64,000 bases of DNA from NCBI RefSeq assembly GCF_014643535.1, contig NZ_BMJQ01000003.1, positions 434,001 through 498,000 of the forward strand, read 5' to 3'. A program made the position numbers and the translations under genes. The notes below the pieces were generated by a model. That model saw only the letters and a program-made list of their open reading frames with translations, was not told the origin of the DNA and did not search any database. This document shows positions 36,055-43,307 of this stretch, piece after piece. Numbering within the stretch: position 1 is the stretch's first letter; every line of letters begins with the position of its first letter. This DNA is from Aliidongia dinghuensis (GTDB lineage: Bacteria > Pseudomonadota > Alphaproteobacteria > ATCC43930 > CGMCC-115725).

Positions 36055-37895
36055 CGCATGATCTCGCCTCTGGTGACCGTGCGGAACACGGTCTCGGTGA
36101 AGGAGTTGATCGACACATATTTCGCGAAGAACCGCTCGAGCACGGCCGCGAGCAGGAAGCCGCCGGTACCCTCGAACGCCTCCTCGGCGCAGGTGAGCGT
36201 GATCTCGAGGCCGCGCACGAAGGCGATCGGCCCCGGGTGGATCGCGCGCCGGACGACCGGCCGGCTCGTGACCGAGCGCACGCCCTCGATCTGCTTGCGC
36301 ACGCTGGGCTCGCCCAGGTCCGCATAGAGCGCCAGAAGCTCGCGGAACGCCGCTGCCCCCTCCTCCGCATTCTTGTCGAGCAGGCTCAGGTAGTTGAGCG
36401 ACAGATGGCTGATGAGGCGCCAGGTCGTGTCGCCCTCGGCGTGCGAGCGCCTGGGCCAGGTCGGGCCGGCGACGCAGCGGATCGTGTCGACCGGCGCGCC
36501 CAGCTGCATGGTGAAGTCGGTCGTCCCCTTGCCGACCGGCATCTCGAGCGGCAGATCGCGGTTCGTGCAGAGCGCCTCGATCGCCAGTTGCCGCAGGTCG
36601 TGCCGATAGGGCGCCTCGTCGGCGTCGACCAGGGAAATGAAGGTTTCGCTGCCGATGTAGGACGAGCGCGGGCCGCGTGAACGCTGCCGCATCGACAGCA
36701 GCCGCTGCTCGCGATGCACCGCGTAATAGGCGCGCCCCGGATCGCCGCCGCCGAGGTCGGTCGCCCCGAAGAACGGCCGGAATTCCTGCGTCACCTCGGT
36801 GCCGGCCGCGATGCCGCCGACCGACAGAACCCGGTAGACCTCGAAATCCATCGGCCGCGTCCGGTCGACGATGACGTGATGCTCTTCGGTCTGATCGGTG
36901 AGGTGGATCCGGTCGACGACCTTGGGGAACAGGTTGATGATCGGCGCGCAGAAGAGCGTGAAGTCGGCCGGCCCGATCGCGTGGTCGAGCCGCGTGTCGG
37001 CCCGCTTCAGCATGATGATGATGTCGATTTCGGTGTCGGCGCAGCGCCGGAAGCCCGGCGCCAGCCCCACGAGGTCGACGAACATGAAGCGGGCGGGACA
37101 GGCGAAATATTCGTGGAGCAGCCGGTAGCCGTCGAACGACTGGCCGCCGAACGGCAGCAACGCGTGATCCGGCTCGAAGCCCAGCGGCCGGACCGGCGCC
37201 GTGCGCACGATCTCCTGCCACGGCAACGGCCGGCTGGTCGGCCGCACCACCATCGCCTGGGCATGGGCGACGAGCGCCTCGTAAAGCCGCACCGACTTCT
37301 CGGAGACGTCGCCCAGGAACAAGGTCAGCCGGTCGAGCGGCAGCTTGTCGAACGGAATGCCGGCCGTGGTCCTGAGCCGGAGGCGGATCGCCGCCGGCGC
37401 GCCCTGGATCTCGCCGACGCCGAGCGTCGCGACGGCGCCGGGCGACGCCAGATATTCGAGCTCGGCCACTTCGAGCGGCCAGAGCGTCACGTCATGGCCG
37501 GTGCGGTACTCGCAGGCGGTCTGGTCGCCCTTGCCGAGCAGGCTCATGAGCGCCGTGCCGCGCGGGATCGGAAAGCCGTCCGCGAGCCCGCCTTCCGTCA
37601 GATCCGGGTAGAACCGCGCCACCGCCATCGACGGCGTCGGCTGCAGGTAGTGCGGATAGACGAGGTCCAGGAGATGCTGGGTGAAACGGGGGAAGCGCGC
37701 ATCGACCTTGAGGCGGACGCGCGCCGCCATGAAGGCGAAACCCTCGATCAGGCGCTCGACGTAGGGATCCGCACACTCGAAGCTGTCGAGCCCGAGACGC
37801 CCCGCGACCTTCGGGAATTCCTTGGCGAACTCCCCCGACATTTCCCGGAAATGCTGCAGTTCCGTGTTGTAGTAGCGCAGCAGCTTCGGGTCCAT
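36018..37895 (-). CDS. tssF: TssF, T6SS baseplate protein
   Basis: This 625-aa protein begins with MDPKLLRYYNTELQHFREM, a typical TssF opening. The ATG at 37895 shares one base with the tssE TGA stop (TGATG), so start and coupling are clear. Other family blocks are EFPKVAGRLGL, DPYVERLIEGFAFMAARV and FVDLVGLAP. It is the largest wedge protein of the T6SS baseplate. The 37-base overlap with tssG is larger than elsewhere in the operon. Confidence 0.95.
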   Translation of the reverse strand: MDPKLLRYYNTELQHFREMSGEFAKEFPKVAGRLGLDSFECADPYVERLIEGFAFMAARVRLKVDARFPRFTQHLLDLVYPHYLQPTPSMAVARFYPDLTEGGLADGFPIPRGTALMSLLGKGDQTACEYRTGHDVTLWPLEVAELEYLASPGAVATLGVGEIQGAPAAIRLRLRTTAGIPFDKLPLDRLTLFLGDVSEKSVRLYEALVAHAQAMVVRPTSRPLPWQEIVRTAPVRPLGFEPDHALLPFGGQSFDGYRLLHEYFACPARFMFVDLVGLAPGFRRCADTEIDIIIMLKRADTRLDHAIGPADFTLFCAPIINLFPKVVDRIHLTDQTEEHHVIVDRTRPMDFEVYRVLSVGGIAAGTEVTQEFRPFFGATDLGGGDPGRAYYAVHREQRLLSMRQRSRGPRSSYIGSETFISLVDADEAPYRHDLRQLAIEALCTNRDLPLEMPVGKGTTDFTMQLGAPVDTIRCVAGPTWPRRSHAEGDTTWRLISHLSLNYLSLLDKNAEEGAAAFRELLALYADLGEPSVRKQIEGVRSVTSRPVVRRAIHPGPIAFVRGLEITLTCAEEAFEGTGGFLLAAVLERFFAKYVSINSFTETVFRTVTRGEIMRWQRRPGQRHLA

Positions 37896-38425
37896 CAGGC
37901 CCCCCTGGCGCCGTTGGCGCCGTTGGCGTCGATGACCTTGACCGAGCCCAGTTCGAGGTCGACCTCGGTGCGCAGATAGATGCGCTGGGATACCGGCTGG
38001 GCCCAGAGCTCGCCTTCGATCTCGAACACGACCGCGTTGTGCGCCATCAGGTCGGGATCGATCAGCAGGCGGACCTTGAGCGTGTTCTTGAGGATCCGCG
38101 GCTCGAACGTGGCGATCACCTGGCGCAGCCGCCGTTCCATATCGCCGGAGATCTGCTGGAAATTGGACGCCGTGAGACCGCCCAGCGCCGGCGTGCCGAA
38201 ATTGACGACGGAATCGGCGGCATGCGGATAGGGATCGAGGTCCTGGACCGTCGCGAGATTGGTGCAGTTGAGGAGCCAGGCGAGATCGCGCAGCACACCC
38301 TCGCGCAACCGCCGGAGCGACAGCACGCGCTGGTCGCGCGACTCCTGCTTCTCTTCCGGCGCCATGTCGATCAGCCGGTCCAGCAGCGACGGCTGCAGGC
38401 GTTCCTGCTGGGTGAGCTCCGCCAT
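37895..38425 (-). CDS. tssE: TssE, gp25-like baseplate protein
   Basis: This is a 176-aa protein related to phage T4 gp25. It shows LRRLREGVLRDLAWLLNCTN, SVVNFGTPALGG, and the EPRIL.NTLKVRL strand, which contain the conserved EPR region that nucleates sheath polymerisation. The C terminus ends in a short Asn/Gly/Ala tail (ANGANGARGA). It is five bases after tagJ and overlaps tssF by one base. Confidence 0.93.
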   Translation of the reverse strand: MAELTQQERLQPSLLDRLIDMAPEEKQESRDQRVLSLRRLREGVLRDLAWLLNCTNLATVQDLDPYPHAADSVVNFGTPALGGLTASNFQQISGDMERRLRQVIATFEPRILKNTLKVRLLIDPDLMAHNAVVFEIEGELWAQPVSQRIYLRTEVDLELGSVKVIDANGANGARGA

Positions 38426-38430
38426 GCCCG

Positions 38431-39240
38431 CTACGCGCCTGGCGCGTCGATGACGATCCGGCGCACGTCCATGATCGGATATTCGCCGGTGTCGGCCGCG
38501 AACATGCGCTGCCCGAGCCCCGTGAACATCTCCTCGCCCTCATCGACCCAGTCCGTGCGCCGGGCAAGGCGCAGGGCCGTCTCCTCCGCGCGCTCCGATC
38601 CCGGATAGCGCGTCGGCAGCAGGGCGACCGTCTCGCCGCCGGTCGTGAGCGTCAGCTGCGCCGGCAGCCAGACGACGTCACGCAGATCCTGCGGCGCTTC
38701 GATCTCGATGCGCTGCAAGCGGTTGAGCGGCAGCCAGTAGTAGCGGCCGTTGACGATCGCCTCGATCATCGGCCCGAGCCGCACGTCGGCGTCTGCGAGC
38801 CAGGCAAAGGATTGGGTGTCGAACCCGGCGCCTTCGATGGCGCCGGTGCTGGTTGGCGCCAGCTCGAACGCCTCGGCGCGCACCTCCTGGGACTGTGCCA
38901 CCGCGCCATTGGCCGACAGCCTGAGCGCTTCCAGCAGCAGCGCCATCCAGCGCTCCGGCTCGCCGAACAGCAGGGGCGAGCGCTCGCCGGCGAAGACAGC
39001 CGCCCGCAGCGCCTCGCATTGCAGCGCTTCCCGATAGGTCTGCACCATGGGCAAGGCACCCGCGTCAAGCTCGCCCACGACCTTCAACTGAGTCAGCGCC
39101 CGGTCCCAACTGCCCTCGACCGACAGGAGTTGGAACAGAAAGGTCCTGAGATGGGCGTTCGATGGGTCCTTGCGAACGCGTCCCTGCAATTCCGCCAGGG
39201 TTTTCGAGAGATCGCCTTCGCGGAGCAGGTCTTCAAACAT
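38431..39240 (-). CDS. tagJ: TagJ/ImpE, T6SS accessory protein
   Basis: This is a 269-aa protein from the ATG at 39240, which has AAGGGGG five bases upstream; a GTG seven codons earlier (39261) is less likely. ImpE features are LLREGDLSKTLAELQ.RVRKDPSNA.LR (helical N-terminal half) and the C-terminal NGRYYWLPLNRLQRIEIEAP block. TagJ binds the N terminus of TssB-type sheath protein and can help ClpV act on the sheath. It is separated from hcp by 152 bp containing two hairpins. Confidence 0.92.
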   Translation of the reverse strand: MFEDLLREGDLSKTLAELQGRVRKDPSNAHLRTFLFQLLSVEGSWDRALTQLKVVGELDAGALPMVQTYREALQCEALRAAVFAGERSPLLFGEPERWMALLLEALRLSANGAVAQSQEVRAEAFELAPTSTGAIEGAGFDTQSFAWLADADVRLGPMIEAIVNGRYYWLPLNRLQRIEIEAPQDLRDVVWLPAQLTLTTGGETVALLPTRYPGSERAEETALRLARRTDWVDEGEEMFTGLGQRMFAADTGEYPIMDVRRIVIDAPGA

Positions 39241-39293
39241 GCGGTCCCCCTTCCCCAGCACGCGGTCCGACCCAACCGGCCGGATAGAACGAA

Positions 39294-39318
39294 GCCGGCG
39301 GCGACCATCGCCGCCGGC
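39294..39318 (-). terminator. Perfect 11-bp stem-loop downstream of hcp
   Basis: On the transcript strand GCCGGCGGCGA and its exact complement flank a 3-base TGG loop; the following bases are TTCGTTCT, a poor U-tract. It lies about 75 nt after the hcp stop and 54 nt before tagJ. It could be a partial terminator or a 3'-end stabiliser that raises hcp over downstream genes. Confidence 0.6.
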
Positions 39319-39352
39319 CTCGCATTCTCGTCATCATCCTGTCCCGGCAGCA

Positions 39353-39379
39353 CTTCCCGATCCTCTTGGGACCGGGAAG
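39353..39379 (-). terminator. Second, weaker stem-loop just after hcp
   Basis: CTTCCCG and CGGGAAG can pair across a 13-base loop directly after the hcp stop codon. It is shorter than the neighbouring hairpin and may only assist it. Confidence 0.35.
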
Positions 39380-39392
39380 CGCGGTTATGGGA

Positions 39393-39878
39393 TCAGACCT
39401 TCTTGTTCTCTTCGATGTTCCACTTGGCGTACTTCTCGGCCTCGCCCGAGCCGTCTTCCTTCTGCTCGGTGTAGCCGTAGGAGAATTCGGCGAAGTTGAG
39501 CGTGACGTTCTCGGTGAGGCGATCCTCGCCGCCCGAGCCGCCCATCGAGATCGAGCTGACCAGGATCTTCTTGAGCTCGAGCTTGATGTACTCGAGCGGC
39601 TCCTTGCCGCCCGACTTGCGGACGGTGAGCGTGCCGGTCGCGACGTGCTCGCCGCTGGAGCAGTTGAGCATCAGGGCGTTCGAAGACGAATCGATATACT
39701 TGGTGACCGAAATGTCCTGGAAGTTCGCCTTGCCCGAACCGCCACCGCCGCCCATGTGGAACGTGCCGCTGTTCGAGATGCCCCAAGACCAGGCGAGAAT
39801 GTCGATCTCTTTCTTGTGAACGGAATCCTTGGCCTCGCCGTCAATACCGTCCAGCTTCAAAAACATATCTACGGCCAT
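39393..39878 (-). CDS. hcp: Hcp (TssD), T6SS inner-tube protein
   Basis: This 161-aa protein has the Hcp1 fold signatures: MFLKLDGIDGEAKDSVHKKE, DILAWSWGISNSG, the Gly-rich extended loop, and the C-terminal VTLNFAEFSYGYTEQ strand. Hexameric rings of Hcp stack into the tube that is propelled into target cells, and it is a chaperone for small effectors. The start has GGGAG six bases upstream, one of the better ribosome sites in the operon, fitting its need for high expression. It sits between tssC and tagJ and is bracketed by hairpins on both sides. Confidence 0.96.
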   Translation of the reverse strand: MAVDMFLKLDGIDGEAKDSVHKKEIDILAWSWGISNSGTFHMGGGGGSGKANFQDISVTKYIDSSSNALMLNCSSGEHVATGTLTVRKSGGKEPLEYIKLELKKILVSSISMGGSGGEDRLTENVTLNFAEFSYGYTEQKEDGSGEAEKYAKWNIEENKKV

Positions 39879-39918
39879 CGTCGTCTCCCATTGCGCTAAT
39901 TATGAATAGAGTACAAGT

Positions 39919-39943
39919 GCGCGACACTCAGCGAGTGTCGCGC
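39919..39943 (-). terminator. Perfect 11-bp stem-loop between tssC and hcp
   Basis: GCGCGACACTC pairs exactly with GAGTGTCGCGC around a 3-base loop. It lies 10 bp after the tssC stop and about 40 nt upstream of the hcp start; the segment between it and hcp is A+T-rich (ACTTGTACTCTATTC then ATAATTAG). It could be a 5' cap that protects a processed hcp mRNA, a partial terminator, or a marker for an internal hcp promoter. Confidence 0.55.
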
Positions 39944-39953
39944 GTGTCACATG

Positions 39954-41447
39954 TCAGGCGGCCTTCGCCGACGGCAGCTTGGAGACCAGCCGCAGCGAGA
40001 CGGTCAGGCCTTCGAGCTGATAGTGCGGACGAAGATAGAATTTCGAGGTGTAATAGCCGGGGTTGCCCTCGACTTCCTCGACCACCACTTGCGCCGCCGC
40101 AAGTGGCTTCATGGCCTTGGTCTCCTCGCTGGAGCGGGCCGGATCACCGTCGACATACTGGGTGATCCACTTCTGCAGCCAGCGCTGCATGTCCTCGCGC
40201 TCCTTGAAGGAGCCGATCTTGTCGCGGACGATACATTTCAGGTAGTGGGCAAAGCGACAAGTAGCAAAAAGGTACGGCAACCGCGCCGCAAGATTGGCGT
40301 TCGCGGTGGCATCCGGATCCTCGTACTCGGCAGGCTTCTGCAGCGACTGGGCGCCGATGAAGGCCGCGAAGTCCGAATTCTTCTTGTGGATGAGCGGCAT
40401 GAGCCCCGCCTTGGCGAGCTCGGCCTCGCGCCGGTCGCTGATCGCGATCTCCGTCGGGCACTTCATGTCTACGCCGCCGTCGTCCGTCGGGAACGTGTGC
40501 GTCGGCAGCCCCTCGACCGCACCGCCGGACTCGATGCCGCGGATGCGCGAGCACCAGCCGTAGAGCTTGAACGACCGGTTGATGTTGAGCGCCATGGCAT
40601 AAGCCGAGTTGGCCCAGACATATTTGCTGCTGTCCGCGCTCTCGGTCTCTTCCTCGAAATCGAATTCCTCGACCGGGTCGCTCTTGGCGCCATAGGGCAG
40701 ACGCGCCAGGAAGCGCGGCATGGCGAGGCCGATATAGCGCGCGTCCTCGGACTCCCGGAGCGAGCGCCAGGCGGCATATTCCGGCGTCTGGAAGATCTTG
40801 GTCAGATCGCGTGGATTGCTGAGCTCGGCCCAGCTATCCATCTGCATGAGCGACGGTGCCACGCCGGAAATGAACGGCGCGTGCATCGCCGCAGAGATCT
40901 GCGCCATCGAAGACAGGAGCTCGACGTCCGGCGGCGAATGATCGAAATGATAGTCGCCGACCAGGCAGCCATAAGGCTCGCCGCCGAATTGGCCGTATTC
41001 CTCTTCGTACATCTTCTTGAAGATCGGGCTTTGGTCCCAGGCCGTGCCCTTGTACTTCTTCAGGTTCTTGGCGAGATCCTTCTTGGAGATGTTCATCACC
41101 CGGATCTTCAGCAGCTCGTCCGTCTCGGTGTTGTTGACGAGATGGTGCAGGCCGCGCCACGCCCCCTCGAGCTTCTGGAAATCCTCGTTGTGCAGGATGA
41201 GGTTGATCTGCTCAGTCAGCTTCTGGTCGATCTGCGCGATGATCGCGTTGATCGTGTTGACCACGTCCGCCGAGATCGTGATCGAGCTGGCAAGGGCCTG
41301 CTCGGCCAGCGTCCTGACCGCGGACTGGACCGCCGACTGCGCCTCGCTGCTCTTCGGTCGGAACTCCTTCTCGAGCAGGTTGGCGAACTCGTTGAACTCG
41401 ATCGTTTGGGCCGCGCCCTGCGCGGCCGCGCCTTGCAGCTCGGACAT
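39954..41447 (-). CDS. tssC: TssC (VipB), T6SS sheath large subunit
   Basis: This is a 497-aa protein of normal TssC length, with the EvpB blocks ILHNEDFQKLEGAWRGLHHL, EEEYGQFGGEPYGCLVGDY, PFISGVAPSLM and the C-terminal FYLRPHYQLEGLTVSLRLVS. It assembles with TssB into the contractile sheath. It follows tssB by four bases, the usual tight tssB-tssC coupling. Confidence 0.96.
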   Translation of the reverse strand: MSELQGAAAQGAAQTIEFNEFANLLEKEFRPKSSEAQSAVQSAVRTLAEQALASSITISADVVNTINAIIAQIDQKLTEQINLILHNEDFQKLEGAWRGLHHLVNNTETDELLKIRVMNISKKDLAKNLKKYKGTAWDQSPIFKKMYEEEYGQFGGEPYGCLVGDYHFDHSPPDVELLSSMAQISAAMHAPFISGVAPSLMQMDSWAELSNPRDLTKIFQTPEYAAWRSLRESEDARYIGLAMPRFLARLPYGAKSDPVEEFDFEEETESADSSKYVWANSAYAMALNINRSFKLYGWCSRIRGIESGGAVEGLPTHTFPTDDGGVDMKCPTEIAISDRREAELAKAGLMPLIHKKNSDFAAFIGAQSLQKPAEYEDPDATANANLAARLPYLFATCRFAHYLKCIVRDKIGSFKEREDMQRWLQKWITQYVDGDPARSSEETKAMKPLAAAQVVVEEVEGNPGYYTSKFYLRPHYQLEGLTVSLRLVSKLPSAKAA

Positions 41448-41451
41448 TGGC

Positions 41452-41982
41452 TTATTCCCCCGACCCGGTCGATGACGACTCTGCTTCCGTCTGCTTCGGC
41501 GCCGACGCCAGCGCCTGCAGCAGCGCCGGATCGGTCAGCAGCTTGCCGATCAGTTCCTCCGCCCCCGTCTTGCCGTCCATGTATGTCACGAGATTGGACA
41601 GCTGGCTGCGCGCCTGGAGCAGCTGGTTGAGCGCGCCGACCTTGCGGGCGATGGCGCCCGGCGTGAAGTCCTCCATGCTCTCGAAGGTGAGATCGACCTG
41701 GAGATTGCCTTCGCCGGTCAGCGTGTTCGGCACCGAGAACGCGGCGCGCGGCTTCATCGCCTTCAGGCGTTCGTCGAAATTGTCGACGTCGATCTCGACC
41801 GCCTTGCGGTCGGCGACCGACGGCAGCGGCTCCGTGGGATTGCCCGAGAGATCGGCAAACACGCCCATGACGAAGGGCAGCTGCACCTTCTTCTGGGAGC
41901 CGTAGAGCTCGACGTCATACTCGATCTGGACGCGCGGCGCCCGGTTGCGGGCGATGAATTTCTGACTACTTGCCTTGGCCAT
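41452..41982 (-). CDS. tssB: TssB (VipA), T6SS sheath small subunit
   Basis: This is a 176-aa protein. Family features are RVQIEYDVELYG, KVQLPFVMGVFADLSG, VDNFDERLKAMKPRAAF and the C-terminal helix (LLQARSQLSNLVTYMDGK) that is part of the handshake with TssC. GAGAGG lies upstream of the ATG. It follows tssA after 113 bp. Confidence 0.96.
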   Translation of the reverse strand: MAKASSQKFIARNRAPRVQIEYDVELYGSQKKVQLPFVMGVFADLSGNPTEPLPSVADRKAVEIDVDNFDERLKAMKPRAAFSVPNTLTGEGNLQVDLTFESMEDFTPGAIARKVGALNQLLQARSQLSNLVTYMDGKTGAEELIGKLLTDPALLQALASAPKQTEAESSSTGSGE

Positions 41983-42095
41983 GTCCGCCTCTCTTCCCTG
42001 GGTTTCTCGGGTATTTGGCCAGTGTCAGGCGCTTGAACCGCGCGGGCACCGTCCCTTTGCTTTTCCGTCGATTATCCGCAGGCGCCGCCACGGCC

Positions 42096-43139
42096 TCACT
42101 CCTCCGCGGCCGGGCCGCTGAATATCTGGGCCTTGGTGACCGCGTCGGGGATGAGGTCCTGCAAAACGTCCAGGAAGCTCATCGGCGCCAAGCGCTTCGC
42201 CCGCCGCAGCAGCAGCGGGACCGGGCTCGACGGCTCGTAGCGCGCATAATATTCGCAGAGCCGGTCGAGCGTCTTGAGAACATCTTCACGGTTCGAAATC
42301 TGTCCGGGCACCGAAATGCCGCCGGCCGGGCGCGGCGCCGCCGGCGCCGCCCCGTCGACCTCGTCCGCTACCGCTTCCTCGGCCGGCACCACTTCCTCCT
42401 CCTCGCGGATACCGCGGGCTTCGAGCCGCTGGGTCATCACGCGCGATGCCTCGCGCAGCACGGCGCCGAGTGCGGAGAGATCGGGCGCGTTACTGGCACC
42501 CACCTGGTCGGTAATGACGTTCTCGATGCCGCGAACATCGTCCGCGGCACGGCGGATAGCGTTCGCCGTCTCCCGCAAAGCGTCGACCGCGGCCTCGAGG
42601 AAGGCCCCGTTGACCGCCGCCTGGTCTGCGCGCCCTTCCTCGCCGCCCTCGGCAGCAATGTCGCGCAGCCCGAACCGGCCGAAATTGCGCGAACTCACCA
42701 GCGGCGTCTCGCGCAGCGGCTGGAGGAAGCTCTCGGGATCGCACAGGCCGGCAACAACGTTGACCCGGAACGTCGGGTCGTTGTCGTCGTCCGGATCGAG
42801 CTGTGGATGGAGCCCTTCCCAATAGCGCCCCAGCACGCCGTGCAGCAGCGCAAGGCCGCCCGCGAAACCCGTCACGCCGTCGAGGCGGAGGGACGCGCGC
42901 AGCAGCTGGTCGTAGACCCGCAAGTCTTTCGTGCGTTCAAGCAACTTGAGCGCGAGCCGGCGCACCTCGACCCAATCCGGCTCCTCACCGGGGATGATCG
43001 TGGTGCCGAACTGCTGCTCGGCCTTGGGCTTCGCCGCCTGTTCCAGCGCGATGAACGCAGCGTCATATTCCAGATTCTCGCCGCATGGGGCGTCCGGACT
43101 GATCTCTGCCAGCAGGTGCTCGATATCAAAAGCCGCCAC
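42096..43139 (-). CDS. tssA: TssA, T6SS baseplate/tail-assembly protein
   Basis: This is a 347-aa protein from the GTG at 43139 (V/MAAFDIEHLLAEISPDAPCG). The ImpA N-terminal domain (1-120) has the hallmark SPDAPCGENLEYDAAF, and the C terminus has EPSSPVPLLLRRAKRL, typical of short TssA proteins. An upstream ATG (43235) would add 32 residues including a hydrophobic stretch unknown in TssA and would run through the promoter region, so I reject it. No strong ribosome site precedes the GTG. First gene of the T6SS operon. Confidence 0.9.
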   Translation of the reverse strand: MAAFDIEHLLAEISPDAPCGENLEYDAAFIALEQAAKPKAEQQFGTTIIPGEEPDWVEVRRLALKLLERTKDLRVYDQLLRASLRLDGVTGFAGGLALLHGVLGRYWEGLHPQLDPDDDNDPTFRVNVVAGLCDPESFLQPLRETPLVSSRNFGRFGLRDIAAEGGEEGRADQAAVNGAFLEAAVDALRETANAIRRAADDVRGIENVITDQVGASNAPDLSALGAVLREASRVMTQRLEARGIREEEEVVPAEEAVADEVDGAAPAAPRPAGGISVPGQISNREDVLKTLDRLCEYYARYEPSSPVPLLLRRAKRLAPMSFLDVLQDLIPDAVTKAQIFSGPAAEE

Positions 43140-43255
43140 GGTCAAACCGAATTGCGAGAGAAAGATCAAAAAAAGCGGAGACAGGACAAGGACCCGATTC
43201 GGGCAGATCGTTCGTTTCTGCCACAACCTTGTCACTAAGCGTTTTCAATATTTTG

Positions 43256-43284
43256 AGGCTATCCTGAGTGCCCCGCCGTGTCAA
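43256..43284 (-). promoter_or_regulatory. Candidate sigma70-type promoter of the T6SS operon
   Basis: On the minus strand TTGACA (43284-43279), a perfect -35, is followed after 17 bp by TAGCCT (43261-43256), a weak -10 matching TATAAT at three positions. Transcription would begin near 43249 and leave a leader of about 110 nt before tssA. The leader contains A/T-rich stretches unusual for this genome. Confidence 0.5.
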
Positions 43285-43293
43285 TGTGAACGG

Positions 43294-43305
43294 GTGTGGC
43301 CACAC
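43294..43305. promoter_or_regulatory. 12-bp perfect palindrome next to the T6SS promoter
   Basis: GTGTGGCCACAC ends nine bases upstream of the -35 and begins right after the stop codon of the preceding gene. It could be an operator for a dimeric regulator of the T6SS operon or a short stem ending the upstream transcript; no U-tract follows. Confidence 0.4.
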
Positions 43306-43307
43306 GA

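Noticed and set aside
43140..43235. N-terminal extension of TssA with a hydrophobic stretch (ATG at 43235)
   Set aside because: TssA is cytoplasmic and its family starts near the GTG at 43139. The extension lies in A/T-rich leader sequence between the candidate promoter and the gene.
43140..43307. Sigma54 promoter upstream of tssA (a GGCAC is present)
   Set aside because: The GGCAC is not followed by TTGC at the required spacing.
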